Assembly (NCBI RefSeq): GCF_026967925.1
Contig: NZ_JAPVBI010000003.1
Span: 1,190,325 to 1,254,324, forward strand
Source of the DNA: Modestobacter sp. VKM Ac-2985
GTDB lineage: Bacteria; Actinomycetota; Actinomycetes; Mycobacteriales; Geodermatophilaceae
Length of the DNA stretch: 64,000 nucleotides
Direction of reading: 5' to 3'
Shown here: in pieces, positions 56,263 through 64,000 of the stretch
Layout of the letters: every line of letters begins with the position of its first letter
Position numbering within the stretch: position 1 is the first letter of the stretch
Position numbers and translations under genes: made by a program
Notes under the pieces: generated by a model
What the model saw: only the letters and a program-made list of their open reading frames with translations
Database searches by the model: none
What the model was told of the DNA's origin: nothing

Positions 56263-57969
56263 CTAGACCTCGAGGACGGTCGGGATGATCATCGGCCGGC
56301 GGCGGTAGGTGTCCGACACCCACTTGCCGACCGTCCGGCGGATCACCTGGGACAGCCGGTGCGCGTCGACCTGCTCGTCGGCGGCCAGGGCCCGCTTCAA
56401 CTCCTCCTCGACCAGGGCGAGCGCCTCGGTGAAGGCGGCCGGATCGTCGGAGAAGCCCCGGGTCGACAGGTGCACCGGCCGGACGATGGTGCGGGTCGAG
56501 GGCTCGATGACCACGGTCAGCGCCACGAAGCCCTCGTCGCCGAGGATCCGCCGGGCCTGCAGCGACTCCTCGCCGACGTCGCCGACGTTGAGCCCGTCGA
56601 CGTAGACGTTGCCGATCGGCACGCTGCCCACGATCGACGCCTTGCCGTCGACCAGGTCGACGACGACGCCGTCCTCGGCCAGCAGGATGCGGTCGCGGCT
56701 CATCCCGGTCTCCTGGGCCAGCGCGGCGTGCGCCCGCAGGTGCCGCCACTCCCCGTGCACCGGCATCAGGTACCGCGGCTTGGCCACGTTGAGCAGCGTG
56801 CGCAGCTCACCCGCCGGGGCGTGCCCGGAGACGTGCACCCGGGCGGTCTCCTTGTGCACCACGGTGGCGCCGAGCCGGGCCAGCCCGTTGATCACCTTGT
56901 ACACGGCGGTCTCGTTCCCGGGCACCAGCGAGGACGCCAGGATGATCGTGTCACCGGCCTCGATGGTGACCTGGTGGTGGTCGCCGCGGGCCATCCGGCC
57001 CAGCGCCGACAGCGGCTCCCCCTGCGAGCCGGTGCTGACCAGCACCACCTGCTCCGGGGGCATCGCGGTCGCCTCGTCGAGCTTGACCATCAGCCCGGGG
57101 GCGACCCGGAGGAGGCCGAGGTCCTGGGCGACCCCCATGTTCCGGACCATCGAGCGGCCCACGAGCGCGACCTTGCGGCCGTGCTTCACCGCGCAGTCGA
57201 GCACCTGCTGGATGCGGTGCACGTGGCTGGCGAAGCTGGAGACGATCAGCCGCTGGGAGGCCCGCTCGAACACCGAGTCCAGCACCGGCCCGATGCTGCG
57301 CTCGGAGGTGACGAACCCGGGCACCTCGGCGTTGGTGGAGTCGCTGAGCAGCAGGTCGATGCCGGCGACCCCGAGCCGGGCGAAGGCCCCGAGGTCGGTC
57401 AGCACACCGTCGAGCGGCAGCTGGTCCATCTTGAAGTCGCCGGTGTGCACGAGCGTGCCCGCCGGGGTGTGCACCGCGACGGCGAGCGCGTCGGGGATGG
57501 AGTGGTTGACGCTGACGAACTCGCAGTGGAACTCACCCGCCAGGTGGTCCTCACCGGCGGCCACCTCGACGACGACCGGGTCGATCCGGTGCTCGCGCAG
57601 CTTCGCCTTGACCAGCGCGAGGGTGAACCGGGAGCCGACCAGCGGGATGTCGGCGCGCAGCCGGAGCAGGTAGGGGATCGCGCCGATGTGGTCCTCGTGC
57701 CCGTGGGTGAGGACGACGGCGGCGACATCGTCCATCCGGTGCTCGATGACCCCGAAGTCGGGCAGGATCAGGTCGACGCCGGGCTGCTCCGCCTCGGGGA
57801 ACAGCACCCCGCAGTCGATGATCAGCAGCTGGCCGTCGAACTCCAGCACGGCCATGTTCCGGCCGATCTCGCCGAGACCGCCCAGCGCCATCACCCGGAG
57901 GCCACCGGCCGGCAGCGGCGGGGGCGCCTTCAGGTCCAGGTGCGGCTGCGGGGAGTTCGACGTCGTCAC
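56263..57969 (-). CDS. rnj: Ribonuclease J
   Basis: 568-residue metallo-beta-lactamase/beta-CASP RNase with 5'-3' exo- and endonuclease activity in mRNA turnover. Zinc-binding LTHGHEDHIGAIPY, VNHSIPDA, HTGDFKMD, the beta-CASP parts SDSTNAEVPG and SSFASHVHRIQQ, and motif C SGHAPAGEL with PVHGEWRHLRAHA are intact. GTG 57969 overlaps the dapA stop (GTGA), the same dapA-rnj coupling as in many actinobacteria. Confidence 0.97.
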   Translation of the reverse strand: MTTSNSPQPHLDLKAPPPLPAGGLRVMALGGLGEIGRNMAVLEFDGQLLIIDCGVLFPEAEQPGVDLILPDFGVIEHRMDDVAAVVLTHGHEDHIGAIPYLLRLRADIPLVGSRFTLALVKAKLREHRIDPVVVEVAAGEDHLAGEFHCEFVSVNHSIPDALAVAVHTPAGTLVHTGDFKMDQLPLDGVLTDLGAFARLGVAGIDLLLSDSTNAEVPGFVTSERSIGPVLDSVFERASQRLIVSSFASHVHRIQQVLDCAVKHGRKVALVGRSMVRNMGVAQDLGLLRVAPGLMVKLDEATAMPPEQVVLVSTGSQGEPLSALGRMARGDHHQVTIEAGDTIILASSLVPGNETAVYKVINGLARLGATVVHKETARVHVSGHAPAGELRTLLNVAKPRYLMPVHGEWRHLRAHAALAQETGMSRDRILLAEDGVVVDLVDGKASIVGSVPIGNVYVDGLNVGDVGEESLQARRILGDEGFVALTVVIEPSTRTIVRPVHLSTRGFSDDPAAFTEALALVEEELKRALAADEQVDAHRLSQVIRRTVGKWVSDTYRRRPMIIPTVLEV

Positions 57970-58874
57970 AGCTGGACCCCTCCGGCCGCGAGGTCCACGC
58001 GCAGCTGCGCCACCTGTTCGTCGGTGGCGTCCACGAGCGGCGGGCGCACCGGGCCGGCCGGGAGGCCCAGCTCCCGCAGCGCCGCCTTGACCATGATCGT
58101 GCCCTGGGTGCGGAAGATCCCGGTGTAGACCGGCAGCAGGCTCTCGTTGACCTCCCGCGCCCGGGCGAGGTCACCGGCCTCGACGGCGGCGATCAGCTCG
58201 GCCAGCCGGGAGCCGACCAGGTGGCCGACGACGCTCACCACGCCGACGGCGCCGACCGAGAGCAGCGGCAGGTTCAGCATGTCCTCGCCGGAGTAGTAGG
58301 CGAGGTCGGTGCGGGCGAGGGTCTGCATGAGTGCACCGAAGTCGCCCTTGGCGTCCTTCACCGCGACGATGTTCGGGTGCTCGGCGGCGCGGACCAGGGT
58401 GTCGACCTCGATCGGGACCACCGAGCGCGGCGGGATGTCGTAGAGCATCACCGGCAGGTCGGTGGAGTCGGCGACCGCGGTGAAGTGCCGGAGCAGGCCC
58501 GCCTGCGGGGGCTTGTTGTAGTACGGGGTGACGACGAGGAGGCCGTGGACGCCGAGCCGGGCCGCCGACTGGGCCTTCTCGATCGAGTGCGCGGTGTCGT
58601 TCGTGCCCACCCCGGCGACCACCATCGCCCGGTCGCCGACGGCGTCCAGCACCGCCTCGAGCACGGCGTGCTGCTCGCCGTCGCTGATGGTCGGCGACTC
58701 TCCCGTCGTCCCGAAGACGACCAGGCCGTCGTGGGACTGCCGGTCGACGAGGTGCGCAGCGAGCTCCTGGGCGCCGGCGAGGTCGATCGTGCCGTCCTCG
58801 GCGAGCGGGGTGACCATCGCCGTGAGCACACGCCCGAACGGTCGGGCGGGGTCCGTGGTCCTGGCCGGGGTCAT
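57966..58874 (-). CDS. dapA: 4-hydroxy-tetrahydrodipicolinate synthase
   Basis: 302-residue TIM-barrel enzyme condensing pyruvate and aspartate semialdehyde, first step of diaminopimelate/lysine synthesis; DapF (9-10 kb) acts later in the same route. GTTGESPTIS, the catalytic Tyr in MLYDIPPRS and the Schiff-base lysine in VAVKDAKGD are present. ATG 58874 has TAGATT ending 7 nt upstream with no Shine-Dalgarno, so probably leaderless. Confidence 0.97.
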   Translation of the reverse strand: MTPARTTDPARPFGRVLTAMVTPLAEDGTIDLAGAQELAAHLVDRQSHDGLVVFGTTGESPTISDGEQHAVLEAVLDAVGDRAMVVAGVGTNDTAHSIEKAQSAARLGVHGLLVVTPYYNKPPQAGLLRHFTAVADSTDLPVMLYDIPPRSVVPIEVDTLVRAAEHPNIVAVKDAKGDFGALMQTLARTDLAYYSGEDMLNLPLLSVGAVGVVSVVGHLVGSRLAELIAAVEAGDLARAREVNESLLPVYTGIFRTQGTIMVKAALRELGLPAGPVRPPLVDATDEQVAQLRVDLAAGGVQL

Positions 58875-58884
58875 GGCCTAGAAT

Positions 58885-59487
58885 CTACCGGCCCGCCCCG
58901 ACAGCACCGGACCGCCCTGGGGCGGTCCAGGTCTCCTGGTGCTCGGCGAGGACGCGGGCCACGGGGTCCGGGTCGCCCGCTCCCCGGACCCACTGGGTGA
59001 CCCGGAAACGGAGCCCGGTCGTCGACGCGGACCAGCCCGATGCCGGCACCCGGGCACCGGGCACCCAGTCCGGGCCCGGCCGGGGCGCCCAGGTGTCACC
59101 CGGCACCTGCGCGTCGACCTCGGTGACCACCAGTTCGTCGGCATGCGGGAGGAACGCCGCGTAGACCGCCCCGCCGCCGATCACCCACAGGTCGCCGTCC
59201 AGCGCGAGCGCGTCGGGCACCGACCGGACCACCTGCATGCCCTCGGACGCCTGCACCGTCGAGCTGAGCACCACGTTGCGGCGGCCGGGCAGTGGCCGGA
59301 ACCGGGGCGGCAGCGACTCCCAGGTGCGCCGGCCCATGACCACGGTCCCGCCCACGGTCAGGGCCTTGAACAGCCGCAGGTCCTCGGGCAGGTGCCAGGG
59401 CAGTGCGCCGTCGGCCCCGATGACACCGTCGGTGGCCTGGGCCCAGACCATCCGCACCGCGCGCCGCGTGGGGTCCGCTGCCGTCAC
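58885..59487 (-). CDS. dfrA: Dihydrofolate reductase
   Basis: 200-residue NADPH-dependent enzyme regenerating tetrahydrofolate used up by Thy[29 protein letters not shown] (active-site Asp/Glu helix), [12 protein letters not shown] and [12 protein letters not shown] are diagnostic. About 25 residues at the C-terminus exceed the usual length. GTG 59487 overlaps the thyA stop (GTGA), coupling the two. Confidence 0.96.
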   Translation of the reverse strand: MTAADPTRRAVRMVWAQATDGVIGADGALPWHLPEDLRLFKALTVGGTVVMGRRTWESLPPRFRPLPGRRNVVLSSTVQASEGMQVVRSVPDALALDGDLWVIGGGAVYAAFLPHADELVVTEVDAQVPGDTWAPRPGPDWVPGARVPASGWSASTTGLRFRVTQWVRGAGDPDPVARVLAEHQETWTAPGRSGAVGAGR

Positions 59488-60305
59488 ACCGCCACCGCAC
59501 CCCGGATCGCCGGGTGGTGCTGGTAGTCGAGGACGTGGAAGTCCTCGTAGGCGTGGTCGAACAGCGAGGGCGCCGGGTCGATCTGCAGCTGCGGGAAGGG
59601 CAGCACCTCCCGGGAGAGCTGCTCGCGCACCTGGGGCAGGTGGTTGCGGTAGATGTGGCAGTCACCGCCCACCCAGATGAAGTCCCCCGGCTCGAGCCCG
59701 ACCTGCTGGGCGACCATCCGGGTCAGCAGCGCGTAGCTGGCGATGTTGAACGGCACGCCGAGGAACAGGTCGGCGCTGCGCTGGTAGAGCTGGCACGACA
59801 GCTTCCCGTCGGCGACGTGGAACTGGAACAGCGCGTGGCAGGGCGCCAGCGCCATCTCCGGCAGCGCGGCGACGTTCCAGGCCGAGACCACCATCCGCCG
59901 GGAGTCCGGGTCGGTGCGCAGCGTCTCCAGCACGGCGGAGAGCTGGTCGATCGACCCGCCGTCCGGCGTGGGCCAGGAGCGCCACTGGACGCCGTAGACC
60001 GGTCCCAGGCTGCCGTCCTCGGCCGCCCACTCGTCCCAGATCGAGACGCCGTGCTCCTTCAGCCAGCCGACGTTGCCCTCTCCGCGCAGGAACCACAGCA
60101 GTTCGTAGGCGATCGACTTGAAGTGCACCGACTTCGTCGTCACCAGCGGGAAGGAGCGGGACAGGTCGTAGCGCAGCCGCTCCCCGAACAGGCTCAAGGT
60201 CCCGGTGCCGGTGCGGTCGTCCTTCGGCGTCCCGGTCTCCAGGACTCGGCGGAGCAGGTCCTCGTACTGCGTGTCGACCTGCTGATGGACGGCCACCTCG
60301 GCCAT
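59484..60305 (-). CDS. thyA: Thymidylate synthase ThyA
   Basis: 273 residues. Methylates dUMP using methylene-tetrahydrofolate and yields dihydrofolate, recycled by the coupled dfrA product. [19 protein letters not shown], catalytic Cys in [32 protein letters not shown] and the C-terminal [10 protein letters not shown] are intact. ATG 60305. A ThyX gene of the unrelated flavin-dependent type lies 45 bp upstream, so both routes are present. Confidence 0.98.
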   Translation of the reverse strand: MAEVAVHQQVDTQYEDLLRRVLETGTPKDDRTGTGTLSLFGERLRYDLSRSFPLVTTKSVHFKSIAYELLWFLRGEGNVGWLKEHGVSIWDEWAAEDGSLGPVYGVQWRSWPTPDGGSIDQLSAVLETLRTDPDSRRMVVSAWNVAALPEMALAPCHALFQFHVADGKLSCQLYQRSADLFLGVPFNIASYALLTRMVAQQVGLEPGDFIWVGGDCHIYRNHLPQVREQLSREVLPFPQLQIDPAPSLFDHAYEDFHVLDYQHHPAIRGAVAV

Positions 60306-60350
60306 GTCGACTCCTCGTCGCGATCGTGGGTGGGGATGGGACGGTGGCGG

Positions 60351-61103
60351 TCAGCCTTCGGCGACCAGCGGGCTCGCGGCGACCGCGGTGCCGTCGGAGA
60401 GCTCGCTGATCCGGAAGTCACCGAAGACGTGCGGGGCGGCGTCCTGCAGCTCGCGCAGGCAGGCGATGGCCAGCTCGCGGATCTCGACGTCGGCGTGCTC
60501 GCTGGCCCGCATGGCCACGAAGTGCCGCCAGGCCCGGTAGTTGCCGGTGACGACGATGCGCGTCTCGGTGGCGTTCGGCAGCACTGAGCGGGCCGCCTGC
60601 CGGGCCTGCTTGCGGCGCAGCGTCGCGTTGGGGACGTCGGCGAACCGCTCCTCCAGCCCCTCGAGCAGCTCGGCGTAGGCGGCCAGGGCGGCATCGGTCG
60701 CGGCGAGGAACTTCTCGTGCAGCTCCGGGTCCTCGGCGATGACCGCGGGCTCGACCACGGCGGCGTCCCGCTCGGGCACGTAGCGCTGGGACAGCTGGCT
60801 GTAGGAGAAGTGCCGGTGCCGGATGAGCTCATGGGTCAGCGACCGCGAGACGCCGGAGAGGTACATGGACACCGTGCCGTGCTCGAGCACGGACAGGTGA
60901 CCGACCTCCAGGATGTGCCGGAGATATGCCTCGTTGGTCGCCGTGCTCGGGTTCGGCTTGGTCCAGGACTGGTAGCAGGCCCGTCCGGCGAACTCCGCGA
61001 GCGCCTGTCCGCCCTCGGCGTCGGTCTCCCAGGGCACGTCCGCCGGCGGCGTGAACTGCGTCTGCGCGACGACCTGCACCTTCAAGGGGGCGATGGCGGG
61101 CAC
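60351..61103 (-). CDS. thyX: Flavin-dependent thymidylate synthase ThyX
   Basis: 250-residue FAD/NADPH-dependent dUMP methylase producing tetrahydrofolate directly. The ThyX motif [14 protein letters not shown] (RHRxxSxxxxSxR) is present, together with the usual [26 protein letters not shown] and the C-terminal [17 protein letters not shown] 61103 has TACCCT ending 6 nt upstream (leaderless) and starts [17 protein letters not shown]. Followed by thyA-dfrA. Confidence 0.97.
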   Translation of the reverse strand: MPAIAPLKVQVVAQTQFTPPADVPWETDAEGGQALAEFAGRACYQSWTKPNPSTATNEAYLRHILEVGHLSVLEHGTVSMYLSGVSRSLTHELIRHRHFSYSQLSQRYVPERDAAVVEPAVIAEDPELHEKFLAATDAALAAYAELLEGLEERFADVPNATLRRKQARQAARSVLPNATETRIVVTGNYRAWRHFVAMRASEHADVEIRELAIACLRELQDAAPHVFGDFRISELSDGTAVAASPLVAEG

Positions 61104-61193
61104 CCGTCGAGGGTACGGCCCGGGCCGTTCCCACCCTGGCCACGGCACCCGACCGGTCCGCGAGATGGCCGGGACGCAGCGGCCGTGCGCACC

Positions 61194-62414
61194 TCATCCT
61201 GCGGTGGCGACGGCCGCGGCCGCCAGGTCGGGGGCCAGGTCACCCCGGTCGGCCACCACCACCTCGTCCAGGGCCATCCAGTCGGCCATCAGCCGGAGCT
61301 CGGCCGCCAGCGCCGCGGCGACCTCAGAGGCGTCGACCCCCGGCTCGGCGAAGGTGCCCTGCACCCGGAGCACGCCGGCCTGCCGGTCGGCCTTCAGGTC
61401 GACGCGGGCGACGAGCCGGTCGCCGAGCAGGAACGGCAGCACGTAGTAGCCGTGCACCCGCTTGGCCGCCGGCGTGTAGATCTCCAACCGGTAGCGGAAG
61501 CCGAAGATGCGCTCGACCCGGGGCCGTTCCCACACCAGTGAGTCGAACGGCGACAGCAGCGCGCGGGCGCGGATCCACCGTGGCCTCCGCGCCCGCGGAT
61601 CCAGCCAGGCCGGCCGGTTCCAGCCCACCACCTCGACCGGCTGCAGCTCGCCGGCGTCGGTGAGCTCGGCGATCGCCGCCCGGGCGTCGATGGGGGCGAG
61701 CCGGAAGTAGTCCCGCAGATCTGTCTCGGTGGCCACGCCCAGCGCCCGGGCCGCGGTGCGGACCAGCTCCCGGACGGCCTCCGGCCGCTCCGGGGTCGGC
61801 GCCTGGACGACGGCGGGCGGCAGCACCCGTTCCGGGAGGTCGTAGACCCGCTCGAACCCGGCCGTGCGGCCGCGGGCGGTCAGCGCACCGGTGAAGAACA
61901 GGTACTCCAGCGCGGCCTTCCCGGCGTGCCAGTTCCACATGCTGCCCGGCCGGTTGGGTCGCTCCTCCTGCAGCTGGCTGGCCCGGATCGGCCCCTCGGC
62001 GCGCACCCGCGCCAGCAGCGCCGCCACGTACTCCGGGCGCTCCTGCTGCACCCGGGTCATCGAGCCCCATGCCTCCTGGTCGGCGGCGGCCATCCGCCAG
62101 CGCAGGTACGGGTGCAGGTGCGCCGGCAGGAACGAGGCCTCGTGCGCCCAGTACTCGACGACGTCGTGCCGCCGGTTCGACAGGGCGTCGAGGTCGCTGC
62201 GCGGGTAGGGCCCCAGGCGGCTGAAGAAGGGGAGGTAGTGCGACCGGGAGAGCACGTTCACCGAGTCGATCTGCACGACGGCCAGCCGCTCGGCGGTCCG
62301 GCGCAGCTGCCGGGTCCCGGCGATGCCGGCGGGCCGCGGCTCGGCGAACCCCTGCGCGGCCAGGGCGATCCGGCGGGCCAGCCCGGTGGGCAGCCGCTCG
62401 ACGGAGGTCGTCAC
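61194..62414 (-). CDS. Winged-helix DNA glycosylase, YcaQ/AlkX (HTH_42) family
   Basis: 406 residues matching the interstrand-crosslink glycosylase family (E. coli YcaQ). The catalytic QxD motif is VQIDSVNVLSRSHYLPFFSRLG; WAHEASFLPAHLHPYLRWRM and SPFDSLVWERPRVERIFGFRYRLEIYTPAAKRVHGYYVLPFLLGDRLVARVDLKADR are conserved. It excises alkylated bases and unhooks crosslinks. GTG 62414, preceded by CAGGAT 7 nt upstream, may be leaderless. Divergent from the GNAT/DUF2461 pair. Confidence 0.93.
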   Translation of the reverse strand: MTTSVERLPTGLARRIALAAQGFAEPRPAGIAGTRQLRRTAERLAVVQIDSVNVLSRSHYLPFFSRLGPYPRSDLDALSNRRHDVVEYWAHEASFLPAHLHPYLRWRMAAADQEAWGSMTRVQQERPEYVAALLARVRAEGPIRASQLQEERPNRPGSMWNWHAGKAALEYLFFTGALTARGRTAGFERVYDLPERVLPPAVVQAPTPERPEAVRELVRTAARALGVATETDLRDYFRLAPIDARAAIAELTDAGELQPVEVVGWNRPAWLDPRARRPRWIRARALLSPFDSLVWERPRVERIFGFRYRLEIYTPAAKRVHGYYVLPFLLGDRLVARVDLKADRQAGVLRVQGTFAEPGVDASEVAAALAAELRLMADWMALDEVVVADRGDLAPDLAAAAVATAG

Positions 62415-62488
62415 CCGGTCGATCCTGCCCTGCCGGTCCGACAGTCACGCCCGCACCGGTCGCCGCGCCCACCGCCTACGCTGCCCCG

Positions 62489-63055
62489 ATGGAGCTGCCG
62501 AGGGGACGCGGCCTGTCCGGCCGCGCCGACGTGTCCGTGCGCCCGGCGACGACCGGCGACGCGGAGGCGATCGCGCGCGTCCAGGTCGTCACCTGGCGGA
62601 CCGCCTACCGCGCACTCCTCCCCGAGGCGGTGCTCGACGACTGGGACGACGACGCCGCCACGACCAGTTGGCGGGCGGCGGTGACCGAGCCCCCCACGTC
62701 CGCGCACGGCGTGCTGGTCGCCGTGGACGCGGGGACCGTGGTCGGGTTCGCCGCCCACGGGCCCGCCGACGACGATGGGGTCGCCGAGATCGCCGCCCTG
62801 TTCGTCGAGCCCCGCTGGGGCCGGCGTGGCCACGGCAGTCGACTCCTCGCCGCCGTCGCGGACCTGTCCACCGAGCGCGGGGTCAGCACCCTGCACACGT
62901 GGGTCCCCGAGGCCGACGACGTGACCGCCCGGTTCCTGGAGTCGGCGGGCTGGGCACCCGACGGGTGGACCCGGACGCTGGACACCGGCGCTGCCCCGCT
63001 GACGCAGCTCCGCTGGACGACCCTGTTGGACGACGAGGAGGGAGCAGCACCGTGA
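62489..63055 (+). CDS. GNAT family N-acetyltransferase
   Basis: 188 residues. GNAT fold: VSVRPATTGDAEAIARVQVVTWRTAYRALLP at the start and the acetyl-CoA site LFVEPRWGRRGHGSRLLAAVADLSTERGVSTLHTWVPEADDVTARFLESAGW. Substrate unknown; the TWRTAYRALLP element is common in GNATs acting on small amines. ATG 62489 has TACGCT ending 6 nt upstream (leaderless). Overlaps the next gene by 4 bp. Confidence 0.9.
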   Translation: MELPRGRGLSGRADVSVRPATTGDAEAIARVQVVTWRTAYRALLPEAVLDDWDDDAATTSWRAAVTEPPTSAHGVLVAVDAGTVVGFAAHGPADDDGVAEIAALFVEPRWGRRGHGSRLLAAVADLSTERGVSTLHTWVPEADDVTARFLESAGWAPDGWTRTLDTGAAPLTQLRWTTLLDDEEGAAP

Positions 63056-63717
63056 CGTTCTCCGGCTTCCCCGACGAGGCCCTGGTCTTCTACGAGGGTC
63101 TGGAGGCCGACAACAGCAAGACCTACTGGACTCAGCACCGGAACAGCTACGACGAGCACGTCCGGGCACCACTCCAGGCGCTGGCCGACGAGCTGGCGCC
63201 GGAGTTCGGCACGCCCAAGCTCTTCCGGCCGTACCGGGACGTGCGCTTCAGCCACGACAAGACGCCGCACAAGACACACCAGGGGGCGGTGCTCCAGCCA
63301 GACGGCGCCGGATGTGGCTCGGTGTACGTGCAGGTCTCCGCCGACGGCCTGCGGGTCGCCGGTGGGTGTTGGCGCCTGCAACCGGACCAGGTGGAACGGT
63401 ACCGCCGAGCCGTTGGCGACGACCTGCAGGGCATCCGGCTCCAAGCCCTGGTGCAGGACCTGCGGGCTGCGGGCTACGAGGTGGGCGGCGATCAGCTGGT
63501 CCGGTCGCCGCGTGGTTGGCCGGCGGACCACCCGCGGATCGAGCTGCTCCGGCACAGGTCCCTGCACGGGTCCCGGCAGTGGACGCCGGCGGACTGGCTG
63601 CACACGCCCGCGGCCCGCGAGCGGGTCTGCGACGCCTGGCGGGCCTTCGCGCCGCTGAACCGGTGGCTGGACGAGAACGTCGGGGCCACCACCGCCCCAC
63701 CGGACCGCCGCCGGTGA
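63052..63717 (+). CDS. DUF2461 family protein
   Basis: 221 residues matching DUF2461: FSGFPDEALVFYEGLEADNSKTYWTQHRNSYDEHVRAPLQALADEL, LFRPYRDVRFSHDKTPHKTHQGAV, VYVQVSADGLRVAGGCWRLQPDQVERYR. Function unknown; the family is probably enzymatic or ligand-binding, with a conserved RDxRFSxDKxPYK-like core. GTG 63052 has GAGGAGGGAG upstream and overlaps the GNAT stop (GTGA). Confidence 0.9.
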   Translation: MTFSGFPDEALVFYEGLEADNSKTYWTQHRNSYDEHVRAPLQALADELAPEFGTPKLFRPYRDVRFSHDKTPHKTHQGAVLQPDGAGCGSVYVQVSADGLRVAGGCWRLQPDQVERYRRAVGDDLQGIRLQALVQDLRAAGYEVGGDQLVRSPRGWPADHPRIELLRHRSLHGSRQWTPADWLHTPAARERVCDAWRAFAPLNRWLDENVGATTAPPDRRR

Positions 63718-63882
63718 CCCTTGCGTCACGTGACGCACACTGTCGAGGCGTCTCGTTCTGCAGGGAGGTCGTCGACCAGAGAACCCGGCCCAGCTGGCGA
63801 CGAGCTTCCGCACCCGGTGACACGGGATCCAGTCCTGCGGCGAGTGCACTCCTGTGCAGGCCGGCGAATTGGTCCGGAAATG

Positions 63883-63921
63883 CAGGAACGGGGCCACAGC
63901 CGTAGCTGTGACCCCGTCCTG
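63883..63921 (-). terminator. Terminator of the rRNA operon
   Basis: On the minus strand, a stem of about 17 bp with one bulged base and one G-U pair, 4-nt loop (arms 63905-63921 and 63883-63900), just downstream of the 5S rRNA. Confidence 0.8.
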
Positions 63922-63930
63922 GGAGTTATG

Positions 63931-64000
63931 TCCGGCGGCGTCCTACTCTCCCACCCGGTCCCCCGGGCAGTACCATCGGCGCTGAAAGGCTTAGCTTCCG
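63931..64000 (-). rRNA. rrf: 5S ribosomal RNA, 3' part
   Basis: The minus strand reads GAAGCTAAGCCTTTCAGCGC, then CGATGGTACTG..., then GTGGGAGAGTAGGACGCCGC, the conserved 3' part of actinobacterial 5S rRNA. About 70 nt are inside the window; the 5' part and, presumably, 23S and 16S rRNA lie beyond the right edge. The exact 3' end is uncertain by a few bases. Confidence 0.93.

Noticed and set aside
56359..58128. 589-codon plus-strand open frame opposite rnj and dapA
   Set aside because: Antisense shadow; no family resemblance.

Overview
The window is chromosomal DNA of a high-GC actinobacterium. Gene order and protein content fit the order Geodermatophilales (Blastococcus, Geodermatophilus or Modestobacter type). 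That placement is an inference from synteny and style, because no full 16S rRNA is present. Only the 3' part of a 5S rRNA is visible, at the right edge. I see no tRNA, insertion sequence, integrase, CRISPR array or prophage. The region reads as core chromosome with a few accessory genes.

Layout. 1-3.5 kb: nrdJ (cut by the left edge) and nrdR, then a LysM protein of the ChiZ/DivS type divergent from lexA across an unusual array of LexA half-sites. 3.6-13.6 kb: a secreted propeller-like protein, a PAP2 phosphatase, hflX, an ArsR/MFS pair, dapF-miaA-Rv2728c-like, and a DUF349 protein. 13.8-25.5 kb: a formaldehyde-dehydrogenase-type alcohol dehydrogenase, miaB, a gluABCD-type amino-acid ABC transporter, an unknown gene, an FGE-like protein, recX-recA, an HxlR/NmrA pair and DUF3046. 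25.6-36.7 kb: an MFS transporter, acyl-CoA dehydrogenase, KTSC, the helicase Lhr, an ABM membrane protein, two tandem Nei2-type glycosylases and PspA. 36.8-46 kb: pgi, a sugABC/lpqY-type sugar transporter, a DUF4032 protein, TetR and ClgR. 46.1-51.5 kb: pncC, pgsA, rimO, ftsK. 51.5-56.2 kb: an S9 peptidase, then an ECF sigma/anti-sigma pair and a CHRD protein/class F sortase pair. 56.2-64 kb: rnj-dapA, dfrA-thyA, thyX, a YcaQ-type glycosylase, GNAT, DUF2461 and 5S rRNA.

How the genes work together. DNA-damage functions are dense: lexA, the LysM division-inhibitor homologue, recA-recX, Lhr, two Nei2 paralogues, YcaQ, and the nucleotide-supply genes nrdJ/nrdR, thyA/thyX and dfrA. LexA boxes precede lexA/lysM and recA, and recA also carries a PafBC-type promoter motif. 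Much of the gene order matches what I recall of Mycobacterium tuberculosis Rv2718c-Rv2764c (nrdR, LysM, lexA, hflX, dapF, miaA, miaB, recX, recA, clgR, pgsA3, ftsK, rnj, dapA, thyX, dfrA, thyA).

The most interesting candidate system is the ECF sigma/anti-sigma operon next to a CHRD-protein/class F sortase operon. Both operons start with the same spaced motif, TGAAC-N17-CGTA, and the CHRD protein has a VPxGGxxTG segment just before its C-terminal membrane helix. Other notable signals are a 17-bp-period array of LexA half-sites, 11-bp direct repeats before the glutamate transporter, a perfect 24-bp palindrome before the formaldehyde-dehydrogenase-type gene, and at least eight apparently leaderless genes (TANNNT 6-7 nt before the start codon).
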